Of a DNA stretch of 31,663 nucleotides, positions 9,375-19,074 are shown piece by piece. A program made the position numbers and the translations under genes. Origin of the DNA: Planoprotostelium fungivorum (lineage: Eukaryota; Evosea; Variosea; Cavosteliida; Cavosteliaceae); assembly GCA_003024175.1 (NCBI GenBank), contig MDYQ01000282.1, positions 1 through 31,663 on the forward strand, written 5' to 3'. The first letter of the stretch is position 1. Each line of letters starts with the position of its first letter. Under the pieces are notes generated by a model. It was not told the DNA's origin. It made no database searches and saw nothing but the letters and a program-made list of their open reading frames with translations.

Positions 9375-10905
9375 TCAGAATGATCTTCTGTTTTCGTCGA
9401 TGTATTCGTCGTAAGCTCTGACTCGCTCTTGCCATTGCAGATAGGTTCTTTGTAAAGCTGATATCATGTTGTTTACAGCCTCAGCATCAATTACTTGATC
9501 AGCTGTTGCCATAGTCTTTCGCTCAAACATGACTCTAATGATATCCTCTGGATCCTGCGACTGTTATTTTCTACAATTGGTATACTGTCCTTACATAATT
9601 TCCGGGTGGCAATCTATGATTCAAGAGCAGGAGGTTGTATACTATGGTCAGTCTCATAGTTGGAGCAGAAGGATAGATCTCTGTTCCTTGGGAATTGAGG
9701 CATTTCAGGGTAACGGTGGTGATTTCGTGGAACACACAGAGAATTTTCTGAAGATTCTCGGCAAACGGCGTCTGATCATGTTCCTTCTCAGTGAAGATCT
9801 TGAGTGTACTGTCGGTGAGCTTGAAGAGGCTGTAATTTGCGCTGAGGGAATTTCAATGGTTGCCACTCCATATGACTCACTCTTCGGGATATTTGTACAT
9901 TCCAACTATGACGATGTTTTCTCTCTTGTGTTCAACAGCAAATGCCGATTGTCTCTGCGAATCCCAAGCAAAGAAATCCAATGGGAGAGGCAAAATACCG
10001 TTGATTTTAGCACGTCTCCATGCTCTGATACTCATCAGTCACGATCGATCTGGAACATGCTCACGCGTAGAACAGCTTGAGTATCGCGGGACTAACTGGA
10101 TCCAACTTGTCATGTACCCGTCGTTTCATCATATCGACGTCTATTCTCGTGAAGCTCTGTTTCTGTAGAATAAAGTTAGTCACCTACAACGGGTCGGACC
10201 TCTTACCCTTGGAAGAACTTTGTCGGTCCAGGAGGTGAACCAGTATATGAACGTGATGATATACAACAACTGCGTGGTATGGTTTGCAGCTTGGTTTGCC
10301 TCATGCATCTGTGGACCTTTCAAGTGGACTCTGTCGCTCGTGTCGGGTTTGAAGTTCAATGCAGTGGGGGAGTATATGTATGCGCAGTTTGATTTGAAAT
10401 GGGTGGATTTGGTCACTCCGCAATATATGTATAGCACGTACACCCTGCACGTGTATCAGATGGTGATGAATGAGACTTTCTTCACCCTTTGTATGTTTGG
10501 CACTGCATCCGAAACTTCTCTTCATTCGTCTTGTTAATTTTCTTCCCAAACGGGACCAATTCAACCGATGCATCGGTTATCTTAGACGAAAGGTAGCTGC
10601 GATCATCAACTTGACATCAAAAACAATACAACTCACTCTATGTAGTGCCGGTAGCGAAGTCCCGTTGGATCGTCGCTTTGTTCTACCCTGTGTTGATATT
10701 CGTCTGTGTCCCTCTTGTGATTGAGCTCCACCACTTGGCAATCTCCTGGCCCCAATTGGGCAATACATTTGGTAGGAGTAAATACCAAGAAGTAGGGGTG
10801 TTCGCTTTCGATGTCTGGTTTTTTGGAACGCTTATGTAGTGATTTAATCACTTCCGTTTTCGTTGGTAACGGTGATCCGCCTTGGGGTTGGGCATCTGCA
10901 CTCAT
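9375..10905 (-). CDS. Hypothetical protein, seven exons, about 390 aa
   Basis: The best-resolved gene in the window. It starts at the ATG at 10905 (MSADAQPQGGSPLPTKTEV). Six introns of 39-44 nt lie at 10597-10636, 10445-10485, 10163-10206, 10025-10064, 9842-9880 and 9555-9594; every one keeps phase, and the third shows a CTAAC branch-like site. The stop is at 9375 after YIDENRRSF. Content: a basic N-terminus, a segment FLVFTPTKCIAQLGPGDCQV, a Tyr/aromatic-rich middle (VYVLYIYCGVTKSTHFKSN), LPLPLDFFAWDSQRQSAF, KRENIVIVGMYKYPE, and a helical C-terminus (DPEDIIRVMFERKTMATA). No signal peptide or clear membrane helix. I do not recognise the family. The absence of stops and frameshifts argues that it is functional. 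Confidence 0.8.
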
Positions 10906-11173
10906 ATTTTCTCTTCTACGTGCTCTGTTTTGTGCTGTGTTCTGTTTTGTGCTGAAGAAAACCGCGTGACAGGAATGTATTTCTGACGTCACCTTGTAAA
11001 AGCCGTAACAGTGCAAAATCGGTGTCACGCCTGTAGAAGGTGTTTTCTTCCATTTCCATGACAGTTCGCCCCCCCGGAGTTGTCATCGAACGGTTTTGAG
11101 CTCCAGTTTATACGCCAAACAATTTTGACGAAAAAGAGAGAACACGCAACAAATGAGAGACGCGTATTTTGTG

Positions 11174-11179
11174 TTTATT
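11174..11179 (-). terminator. AATAAA polyadenylation signal
   Basis: AATAAA on the minus strand, 56 bases past the stop codon of the kinase gene at 11235. Position and sequence suit a eukaryotic poly(A) signal for that gene. Confidence 0.45.
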
Positions 11180-11234
11180 TCTGCACCGCGTCGAAGTGGC
11201 AAGATGAGGTTCTCGCAACTGATAGAATTTATAA

Positions 11235-13010
11235 TCAGACACACTCGGTGGCCAGAGAGCACAAATTCTCCATGATCTGCGCCGCCTTCTTCTTCGTCTC
11301 GATCGTTCCGTGTTACCTCTGTGGTACTCTGTCATCTTTCTTCTAACCTTGTGTCGAATGAGGTGGATGACATCATCGATCGAGTTGATCTCATCTTCAT
11401 CGGTAGAAGTCTTCTTGAGATCCTTCCACATGCGGATGAGATCACCCAATGCGATGAGGAAACCCGTCGATTTCTGTTCGGTCCAGAAGAAAGGATGAGA
11501 CAAGAGAGTCGTCATGTACTTCCAGGTACTCTCTGTCCGATGGTTAAGATGAAGTTCATGATGACGTGTATCTCACCTCGTCTGGGTTCTTGCAAACAAC
11601 CCACTTGACCATGTGTTGAAGAGCTTTGCTGTAATATGGAGAATTGGGCCACCACTTCTGGGGAGAAGCTTCTCCCTTTGGTGATGTCGTCAACTCTTGA
11701 AATTTTCTAAGTTTCCGTCAGTCTCCCACAGATCGTCAGATCGTCATGTTCATCCTCAGATCTTCTCACGTGACTTAACGCAATGGACCGCTCGTAGCCA
11801 GCTCATAGAGGACGATTCTGAAAGAGAAGAGATCCGATTTGGGGTGTGTGACCTTCTTCTCGTCGGTGAGGAGCTCGGGTGCGGCATAGAAGAGAGTGCT
11901 GGTGTTATTGACGGTCGTCTTACTACTCAAGTTCTTGAGGTGAGTTGCCGAGCCGAAATCGATGAGACGAATGCGTTTCTGACGATCGAATTGGATGTTG
12001 GCCGGTTTGATGTCGCGGTGGACACAGATGACTGAAAGAAATCAGCCAATGCGCTGATGTCACGATGATCGATGTGAAGGGAATGATTATCCGCACCGTC
12101 GTCCATATTCTCTTGCAGCGCGCGAAGACTCCACAAGATAGACCCTGCGATGTATCTTCACGCTCGAATGTGACCGCTCGTACCAAAATGTGAGCCTGTC
12201 TTCTCACCACTCTTCCACATGGTGAGAACGTGCTCCAAGGTGTATTCCATCATCTTCACATGATTTAGCGTGTTTCTCTCCTTCAATGCCACGATCTCCA
12301 TGTTATAGAAGGCCTCCTTCTCCGTGTCATCCTCTCTGAACCCATCGATGGCCTTGAATGCCACCTCGGTCCAATCGTCCTCCCTCAAACCAATGTACAC
12401 TCTGGCAGATCCACCACTACCGAGGAGAAGTGTGGGATGATAGAAGATTCGTTTGCCTACGGGACCGACTGAGCAAGCTCTGCCACCTCTGATCCAATCT
12501 TCGATGGGAATCCTAAACTTGCTGAAACGAATTAGAGGTTGATGGCGGTGATGAGGAGGAGGGGGTGATTGGTGATCACCTCGAAGGTCTCTGTCGTTCT
12601 GACTCGGGTACGTCTATCTGTACAAATTGCCTCAATTTCTTCGCGGGGTCAAACTTGAGCTGGATGTCTACGTCGATGAGGTTCTTCCAATTGATATCGT
12701 CTTCCATTCGCTGAATGGATGGAACGTAACGGGCTGCTCGAGTGGGGGACGAAGACCTGTGAGTTTCGGCGGGAACAGTCTCTTGGGTGGCAGGAATAGT
12801 CTCCGGGCTACTCCTTCCGGCGGGTACAGCCTCTATGTTCTGGACGATAGTCTTCGCAGGGGAGGGAGGGAGTAGAGACGTCTTCACGGCGGATTTGGTG
12901 GAAGTTTGGACGGCTTTCGTATTGCCCCACCTGCATCATCTCAGCATCACACTGTTTTCAAGTCAAGATGTGGACTCACGCTGGAGCAGGAGGGGTGCAA
13001 CGAACGACAG
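11235..13010 (-). CDS. IRE1-like protein kinase with Pro-rich N-terminus
   Basis: Minus-strand exons give a Pro/Thr/Ser-rich N-terminal part (TSTKSAVKTSLLPPSPAKT), then KFRIPIEDWIRGG, then kinase motifs in order: Gly loop GSGGSARVYIG, VAFKAI with the ATP-binding Lys, catalytic loop VHRDIKPANI, DFG in LIDFGSATHL, FYAAPELL, and a C-lobe ending LLSHPFFWTEQKSTGFL. The HPFFW block followed by a helical start is characteristic of IRE1/RNase L relatives, but only about 45 residues follow before the stop at 11235, so a full KEN ribonuclease domain is absent. Introns supported by phase: 12522-12579, 11696-11779, 11531-11576, 11298-11347. Two places (about 12150-12245 and 12025-12060, before HRD) change frame in ways I could not resolve: either unusual introns or frameshifts. 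The N-terminus may extend past 13010. Confidence 0.68.
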
Positions 13011-13019
13011 AGAAGCCAC

Positions 13020-13240
13020 GTCGATCGAGTGAACAGAGTTGGTCAGAATGAGCGCCTCCAGGGCTCTCTCAGGTAGAGTTCAGCGTCAGTGGTGGCCTTG
13101 GGTACGTGCAGCTGTTTCTCACAGTTTCGATTGACACTACCCAGGTGCTTCGGGACTTCTTTCACGGCCTCTTGCACTTGCTTGTGAGTGTCTGTCAGAA
13201 CGATGAATTCCGTTCGGTGACTCAGCTAGCTCCTTGTATT
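13020..13240 (-). pseudogene. Coiled-coil gene fragment next to MITE C
   Basis: Minus-strand block TEFIVLTDTHKQVQEAVKEV, then PKHLGSVNRNCEKQLHVPKA and TDAELYLRE, followed in another frame by ALEALILTNSVHSIDVASLS. The pattern is that of a helical, coiled-coil-prone protein. The upstream end stops 20 bases from MITE C copy 2, and no start codon is found. It could be the 5' part of the kinase gene or an unrelated relic. A frame change near 13070 is not explained by an obvious intron. Confidence 0.4.
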
Positions 13241-13261
13241 CCTACTATCCTCAGTCACCTC

Positions 13262-13615
13262 CAGGAATGGGTATTTGAGTGAGTGACCCCCTGTTAAGCG
13301 AGTATTTGAGTATCCCAAGGATAGGACAGTAGTCATCGCACGTGCGATGAGAGGGCGTCCCACCTGATCTGAGAGACGAAGGTGCATCCGAGCAGGAGTT
13401 CAATAACAATACGAAGCATATAGCAGCAATGAAGGTAGGTCGCGTGATCATCTTCATCACACGATGTGATTTGTGATGTGTTGCCTGCTATATTATGAAT
13501 CAACGTAACGCGTCATATCTAGAATGAGTATTGGTGAGTGAGTATCATCCTAAATGAGTGAGTGTCATCCTAAATGAGTGGTCAATGGAATGCGACACTC
13601 AAATAGTCATTCCTG
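13262..13615. mobile_element. MITE C, copy 2 (reverse orientation)
   Basis: Complete copy of 354 bp, inverted relative to copies 1 and 3. Ends are CAGGAATGGGTATTTGAGTG and the near-complement CACTCAAATAGTCATTCCTG, with two mismatches. The internal sequence includes the shared GATTCAAC..CGTTACGC region and the ATCACACGATGTGAT palindrome. No clear target-site duplication was seen in the immediate flanks. Confidence 0.88.
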
Positions 13616-13739
13616 AAGAGCAGTGCTCGTTTGTTCTCCTCTCGCGTCCAGCCGAAGGCCTTATTCCGTCAAGCTTTCCATCTCAGTCTTTGAGTAGATC
13701 CAATATCCTTATCATTTGATCGATGTGCACTGGTCTATT

Positions 13740-14276
13740 CTATCTGTCTGATCATTTGATCCTCACCTTGAGGTCACCTGCATCGCAGGATTGATTGTTG
13801 TCTGTTTCTTGTTTGCGGGCTCAATTATTTGTACCGCGAATGGTCTCGGTAAAAACAAATCTTCGCATCACCGAGAGAGAATGCGGATAGATCGCCACTG
13901 AAGAAGCATCTGGTGCCATTATCTTTCCAAACCAGGATTCTGCAGGTTTCTTCGTCAGGGTCGCGTACATTTTCAAAAACAAAATGGGGTTGTTGAACCG
14001 GCTTGTAACGTCATCGATTACCAAAGGGAAGAGAGAGTACACCAGAAAGAAACGTGAATTATATGGCGTTTGATTCATGGCATTCAACAATCACCGATTC
14101 ACAGGCGAGTGACGGTGAGGACGTAGGTTCTGATTCAGATCAGATTGGAGCTGTCTTCACCATTGTTGCATCGGCGGAAGACAATCATCCTTAATCGTGG
14201 TCTTGTCAACTCTCACTAGAAAGCCTTCATCAATTTTGGGTCGGGTTGTATCTCTAACGTCACATCTCCACGCTCA
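13740..14276. repeat. Dispersed repeat B, copy 2 (longest)
   Basis: The longest copy. Its first 118 bp match 26138-26245 (CTGATC, CTTGAGRTCACCTGCATCGC, GCGGGCTCAATTATTTG, ACCGCGAATGGTCTCGGTAAAA); the rest matches 4199-4670. It contains a 45-codon plus-strand frame starting MAFDSWHSTITDSQASDGED that is broken in copy 1, so I do not call it a gene. Confidence 0.82.
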
Positions 14277-14287
14277 ATCGACTTCAG

Positions 14288-14485
14288 GTGAGAAGCTTTG
14301 GAGTCATCAACAAATTTCCTCTACCTGACTGGTGCACCATTCCAGAAGTAACAGGGAAATCATTCAATAACTTGTTTTCAGAGGCAGCGGAGAAGGAGAG
14401 GAGAAGAAGAGGCGACAGAAAGAGACGAGAGATGGTCTCATCGGTTCGCAATCGGATCTGTACGGTGCAATCATCCTTCAACTAA
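14288..14485 (+). CDS. Hypothetical exon with basic C-terminus
   Basis: Plus-strand open frame reading SFGVINKFPLPDWCTIPEVT, then GKSFNNLFSEAAEKERRRRG and a stop after QSSFN. There is no ATG at its head, and a CAGGTGAG site just before it suggests it follows, or is, a splice junction. The Arg-rich stretch resembles a nuclear-localisation-type sequence, but this is weak. No family recognised. Confidence 0.3.
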   Translation: MRSFGVINKFPLPDWCTIPEVTGKSFNNLFSEAAEKERRRRGDRKRREMVSSVRNRICTVQSSFN

Positions 14486-14739
14486 TCACCAGCCACCCAT
14501 CACCCATATGACGAGAGAGATTTTATGCATCAAATCTCTCTCGTTACATCCCACAACAGAATTACCCTCGAGTTTGTTTTACCCATCAAATGAGATTGAA
14601 CATAGACAGAAGGTCTGAAGGGACTGGATGAATCTCAGCCAACGAAGTCGATCTCTATCTCCTACCCAAATTTATGACGACCCGATACATAATCGACATC
14701 AAATATCGCGAAGAAAGATTGTACTGAAACGAAGGAAAG

Positions 14740-14945
14740 GATCACGAAGAACTGTCGAGGCAAGTGGAAGATTTGACCGGACAGATCGAAGAGGAGAGGC
14801 TCAAATGGTATAATCTGAACTCTTACATCCATGAGATCCAAATCGAAATATCAATGTCAGGTGATGTTTGTTGTGTTAGAGATTTTATCAGAGATTGAAG
14901 ACGTCGACAGTCTGAGCAGACAGAACCAAACGATGAGAGGTGAGC
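14740..14945 (+). pseudogene. Coiled-coil gene fragment
   Basis: Plus-strand blocks read EELSRQVEDLTGQIEEERLK, WYNLNSYIHEIQIEISMS, then LEILSEIEDVDSLSRQNQTM ending at a GTGAGC donor. Heptad-like spacing supports a coiled coil. The blocks are separated by a 19-nt GT...AG segment, too short for a usual intron here, and the 5' side has a stop. The next repeat (family A at 15009) lies in what would be the following intron or exon. Confidence 0.35.
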
Positions 14946-15008
14946 AGTCTACATCGCATTTCATTTGTTCGTTTCCGGAGGGAAAACAGAAGAAAGAAAT
15001 CAGCTTGT

Positions 15009-15140
15009 TATCCAAAACCTAACGGTGCGGCAGACGCGGTAAGAAACAATATTACCGCATTCAAAGTCACAGGTCAGGAGCGCAGCCGAAAGAGAAAGAA
15101 GAAACGGATGTTGCAACGATACAGGCGTCACAACGAAACG
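15009..15140. repeat. Dispersed repeat A, copy 3
   Basis: Opposite orientation to copies 2, 4 and 5. Begins CCAAAACCTAACGGTGCGGC, has a 7-bp hairpin GCGGTAA/TTACCGC, then the AGAAAGAAGAAACGG block found in copy 2. Confidence 0.75.
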
Positions 15141-15359
15141 CATATATGATGAAGAGAAGAGAGCGGATGAGATCTTCTGAACTGCCTGATCTGACAAACC
15201 CGTAGGATATGAGCCGATACCAAATCCAGTGATCGAACAGAAATAGACTACCAATTGAGCACAAGATGCAGAATGCCTCAGACTTTCATCCCTTGGTGGC
15301 CTCTCCAGGGGGGTGGGCCAAGAGTCCACGGCATATGACGTAGAGATCTTGGAATCGAT

Positions 15360-15793
15360 TCCACACAAACACAGACCGATCGCGTGGATCCCACGAGACA
15401 ATACAATCGGGCCATGGCCACGTGGAGATGGTGAAGTGGATGCTGACCCATGCCAGAGTCGATCCATCAGCGGAGAACAACAAGGCTATTTGGAGGCTAT
15501 CTCGTAAAAGATTCAACGAGATCGTTAGGCTCCTAAATGACGCTCGCGTGGACCTTCATCAGAGCGAGGGCGAGGAGACGTGTTCCAGCTTCTCTTGGTC
15601 ATCCCGACTCCCGTGTGGATGGTCCAAGATGAACTATGAGGCCATCAGACGGGCTAGCGGTGGAGGTCATATTGGAGTAGTAGAGCTCCTCGCGGCGTTC
15701 CTTAAATCCATCGGGGATCTCCCATGCAGAAGAGGGGTTGCATTTGTTTTGAAATGGAGATGCTGGTGGTTTCCAACCGACCTACATGAATAG
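15360..15793 (+). pseudogene. Ankyrin-repeat gene relic
   Basis: Blocks read DRVDPTRQYNRAM, then after a one-base frame change GHVEMVKWMLTHARVDPSAE, NNKAIWRLSRKRFNEIVRLL, NDARVDLHQSEGEE and, further on, NYEAIRRASGGGHIGVVELL. GH.EVV.LLL and VDPS.NN.AI are the signature of the ankyrin repeats abundant in amoebae and some giant viruses; the repeats mediate protein binding. At least one frameshift (about 15412) and loss of repeat register after 15580 suggest a decaying copy. No start or clear 5' end. Confidence 0.6.
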
Positions 15794-15891
15794 AAACAAA
15801 GATTATATTGGTGGATCAACTTCTCTCGGATGTGATGTTGGCTGAAACACCGCACGAAAATTTTGACCACCATGGTCTTTGGTTGACAGTT

Positions 15892-16043
15892 TTTAAAACG
15901 GCGGCTTGCGGCCCTTGGCGGTGAAACGGGAAATTCTAGAGAAAACATCGTCCGCGGTGTCAGGGCGATGGGTATGACATACAACTCAAAGCCCGAACAT
16001 GGAGACACCACAAGGTGCATGATGGTTTCTGCTGTGGTCTAAT
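15892..16043 (+). CDS. Possible upstream exon of the 16077 gene
   Basis: After an acceptor-like TTGGTTGACAG, the plus strand reads FLKRRLAALGGETGNSRENI, then VRGVRAMGMTYNSKPEHGDT and a stop at 16043 (..MMVSAVV). The coding character is good. Joining it to the following gene works only with a weak GTCTAA donor at 16041, or with a frame change through the GTGCAT...GCAG candidate intron (16016-16054). It may be a separate small gene or the 5' exon of the next one. Confidence 0.35.
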
Positions 16044-16076
16044 GGAATCGCAGTAAATTTCGAACGGCAGTCAGAA

Positions 16077-16643
16077 ATGATTAGTTGGATCCAGCAGATT
16101 ATCAACAACAGACAACCAGGGGTGTCCTCTGACTATAGAGAGGCATTACATGAGGCCGTTCACGAGTGTAGACCAACACCAATCCAAGCGGTCCCCTGTT
16201 TCCACGCCTCCCGATGTGCAATGAGCTCCCTGATGCAATTGTGTGGTTACGAATCCGCCAACAAAAATACCAGCACCAAACACGAGGAGTACATGGAATG
16301 GCTGCGAAAAGAGGGGATTTTGATTGAGTCTCTTATACAGACAGAAAAACCAGTGGTAGTCACCGAGAAAGCAGCTTCGGTGAGGATGATAGTCTACGCT
16401 GCCTGATACTCAAGTCTCTATAGGCAAGCAGTTACACAATGATTGGCATTCTACTCGACAAATGTGAGGCTTTGGTGCGCAGTAACAAGCGTTGGTTTTT
16501 TATCAATTACATCACGGCGCATCAAGTGGTGAGATACTTCACTCACAATAGCTGCTGACCTGTCTGTTCAGCGATACGAGGATGTGTCTACGCAAGGTGC
16601 AATAGCCTTTGTCTACCGCCATAAAAACAGTGACGAGAGCTGA
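16077..16643 (+). CDS. Hypothetical protein, three exons
   Basis: Exon 1 from ATG 16077 (MISWIQQIINNRQPG...) to 16379, intron 16380-16423 (44 nt), exon 2 16424-16528 (ASSYTMIGILLDKCEALVRS), intron 16529-16571 (43 nt, with CTGAC branch-like site), exon 3 16572-16643 ending HKNSDES. Both introns are phase 0 and canonical. Features: several Cys in exon 1 (AVHECRPTPIQAVPCFHASR), an EEYMEWLRKEG helix, and the phrase EKPVVVTE, similar to RKPVLVTE in the gene at 20748-21260. No catalytic motif recognised; intact and probably real. Coding sense continues upstream of the ATG (VNFERQSE), so the start may be further 5'. Confidence 0.62.
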
Positions 16644-16749
16644 AATGAACGCAAGGAACCATCTCACGATACTTCGAAATTGAAAAAGTAAATCAGACAT
16701 CTCTTAACGAAACCTGTATCTTTGATCTACCACCTACACCTCATTAATC

Positions 16750-16885
16750 TGTTGTGACCATTGACCATTGGCCGTCTTCTTTCTCTTTTCGACCACGCTC
16801 TTGATCCGATGTGATCTGATGTGGTCCCAATGTCAACGCGGTAATGCATCTCCTTACCGCGTTCGTTGCACCGTTAGGATTTTGG
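16750..16885. repeat. Dispersed repeat A, copy 4
   Basis: Runs from TGTTGTGACCATTGACCATT to GCACCGTTAGGATTTTGG. The central hairpin here is AACGCGGTAA/TTACCGCGTT, 10 bp and perfect. One pair differs from copy 2 on both sides (T-A there, C-G here). Confidence 0.8.
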
Positions 16886-16887
16886 AT

Positions 16888-17340
16888 CAAGGATGAATCC
16901 ATCCTGCAAAAAGGCCCCAAGCCTTGTGAGTAAATGAAATGGTCTCATGGCGCGGTGTTACCTTCTTCGATGGTGGGTGGATCAGTCTTATGGTCATGTG
17001 TGCCCACATGATGTCGAAAATACCCTGGGGACTCGGTAACCTCAGAGATCGCTCAATACATTGGCTAATGCCCAACGGCAGACGCACTCTACTTCTTTCC
17101 TATACCATGGGTTGCATCTGTAGCTGTTCGAACGAGTCAGCGCTCTGGACCTTCCACGTGGGGTCATGTGACGGTGAATGCGAGCACATGACCAGTGCAT
17201 CACAACAATGATGATCCACGAGAAATCGGACTGAACATGGTGTGTCGCAATCACTATTGAAAGGGTCATCTTCGCGTGAACTACGGACGCAACGTCTATT
17301 TCTTGTATCTCATTCTATCTGTGTGGGTCCACAACAACAG
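16888..17340. other. Stretch without a confident gene
   Basis: The minus strand has a partial frame with SPQGIFDIMWAHMTIRLIHP ending at a GTAACA site, and another with ECVCRWALANVLSDL upstream. The two might be exons of one gene, but no junction keeps phase. Nothing better on the plus strand; no repeats. Confidence 0.3.
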
Positions 17341-17532
17341 GGTCGGCGGTGTGGTACTCTTCCAACCGTGGTGAGTTACAATGGACAGCAGACTGTACGA
17401 CGCTAGGAACTCTGTGGCATAGCGCACGGTGATGTCAGCGTAACCGATCGAGGACGATGATCCCGAATCATAGCAGTTTAGACTGAGGTCTTCGAGCGAT
17501 ATCGACCAGAGCCCGAGGATTGTGGATGACAC
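17341..17532 (-). CDS. Possible minus-strand exon, unknown
   Basis: Open frame reading ILGLWSISLEDLSLNCYDSG, SSSSIGYADITVRYATEFLA and SYSLLSIVTHH. Moderately hydrophobic at the end but no clear membrane span. No start or junctions could be fixed. The head overlaps the start of the plus-strand frame at 17520. Low confidence. Confidence 0.25.
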
Positions 17533-17807
17533 AGCAATCTCTTCAGCATCTGGGTTCAGGTGTTAAAGGATGGTTGAGAAAACATGAGGAAGGAAGATAC
17601 AAAGACCATCATGTTTATGTCGAACAAAGATTCATTCAAACGTATGCAAATCGTATATCGAGATGCAGAGACCACCCTCCGCGACATCTGGTAATCCCTC
17701 TATCCTCTTCACTACCTAACGGAATCGATCAGATCGGACTACATATTGGTCTCACCCCAGAGAGTGATAAGCGTTCAGTCCAAGTCTCTTCATTTCGACG
17801 TTTGTAG
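17520..17807 (+). CDS. Possible plus-strand exon, unknown
   Basis: Open frame of 95 codons reading LRKHEEGRYKDHHVYVEQRF, IQTYANRISRCRDHPPRHL and then LPNGIDQIGLHIGLTPESD. A GTAATC donor-like site follows ..PPRHL. Basic and His-rich; no family recognised. The ATG is not convincing. Confidence 0.3.
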   Translation: MWMTQQSLQHLGSGVKGWLRKHEEGRYKDHHVYVEQRFIQTYANRISRCRDHPPRHLVIPLSSSLPNGIDQIGLHIGLTPESDKRSVQVSSFRRL

Positions 17808-17970
17808 AGAACATTGGATCCATCTCGGTTGATGCACAACCTTGATTGTAATCTACCTCTTGGTTCGGATTTCAGAATCTCTCCCAGCTTCACTCTGTGA
17901 ATTATAGTGGCAAATTTGGGATCTTCGTATTCGCTGTTAAAACCTTAGCATTGGCCACGATAAAGTACAT

Positions 17971-18424
17971 TCACATTCTATCTATGTCACCCTCGGCATT
18001 TTGGTGGAAGAGCTTGTGGACTTCTTCGGCGCTGTTCACCTCCCAGTAATACTTCTCTTCCGTCTCTTTCAATGTCTGCTCAGCCCACTTTCTTGAATAG
18101 AGAGAGTAGTCTAGGCCCAAGACCCTGTGATGAGACTATTCAGTTTCGTGGATCCATAGACAATTCATACCCTTGATCGTGCAGCCATTCGATATGTTTC
18201 ACGGGGGGGAAATTCTTCGAAGGTGTTGGATGATTCTGTGATGAAGCAGTTGTCGCTGGAACTCTCAAATTCATCAAGAGGTACAACCACTGGATATCTA
18301 CTCCGTCTTGTCTTTCGGACTCCTCCATGTGTGTGCTTCTCAGTCGAGTGCTCAAAGAATTTGTTGGTAACTTTGAAAATATGACTCCATCGCGGTCCTT
18401 GAGGTTTGCATCTCGAGCTTTCAT
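17971..18424 (-). CDS. Hypothetical protein, two exons
   Basis: ATG at 18424 (MKARDANLKDRDGVIFSKLP), exon 1 to 18171, intron 18125-18170 (46 nt, GTATGA...CACAG, phase 2, with a CTGAAT branch-like site), exon 2 to the stop at 17971 (..NAEGDIDRM). Exon 1 includes RQDGVDIQWLYLLMNLRVPA and HIEWLHDQG; exon 2 is a charged helix (SRKWAEQTLKETEEKYYWEV). About 135 aa, no signal peptide, no catalytic motif. It starts back-to-back with a plus-strand coding region at about 18450, so a shared promoter region is plausible. Confidence 0.6.
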
Positions 18425-18449
18425 CTTTGTTCGTTGAGAGGTCGAGTTG

Positions 18450-18900
18450 GTTCGTGTCAAGTGCACGCTTGTTTCAGGAGTGTTCCCACAGAACGAAGAA
18501 ACTCATTATTTTTCTCAGTGTTTTCCGCCTGAGCTCGTATTATCCGCGGACTATTGGAAAAATTTTGAGTTTTCAGATGAGTTGACGACAATCGTCGTCA
18601 CATCGTCATCTCTTGTCTTATGCGTAGTCACGATCATATTTCATTACACTCTGTTGTTCCACATCATCCGTAGACAGAGGAGTTCATCTGCATTAGCGCC
18701 ATGTCTTACGAAGAATCTTTCCACCTCCAAGGGTTGGTTGTCCCACATCATTCACCCAACATCGACATCAAAGATACATCTCAGACGATCCATAATACAC
18801 GTCTCGCCAATTCCTCCCTGTTACATTCCAGTTGAAGAGGCGACTAGAGAGAAATATCTTAGATATTGAGGACCTGACTGAGAACTGTGACCCTTTAGTC
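18450..18900 (+). CDS. Hypothetical protein, spliced, partial model
   Basis: Plus-strand frame FPQNEETHYFSQCFPPELVL, SADYWKNFEFSDELTTIVVT and SSSLVLC, then a likely intron (about 18624-18674, GTAGTC...CCGTAG, phase 0), then TEEFICISAMSYEESFHLQG and LVVPHHSPNIDIKDTSQTIH. A final block, LKRRLERNILDIEDLTENCD, with a stop near 18905 follows a TTCCAG acceptor. If the intron is not removed, the first frame instead runs through a hydrophobic stretch to a stop at 18869. Splicing reads better. Start codon not identified; no family recognised. Confidence 0.4.
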
Positions 18901-19074
18901 ATCTAATCGTCAGGTGCGTCTTTTCTTTCACGGATAGAAGGCGAGATCATCGGATATCTGAATATATCATGACTGATCCGTGCTTCTGGTTGACCTTAAT
19001 CCCTTTTTTAATTAAAACCTAAAACGTTCTCCTTGATGATAATGGGTTAACACGTCAAAAACTCACCCATCATT

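Noticed and set aside
16023-16080. tRNA-like piece (7-bp stem GTTTCTG/CAGAAAT, GGTCTAATGG, TTCGAA)
   Set aside because: No anticodon arm and only about 57 nt long; better explained as exon and intron sequence upstream of the 16077 gene.
17120-17145. GTTCGAAC motif resembling a tRNA T-loop
   Set aside because: No flanking stems of the right spacing.
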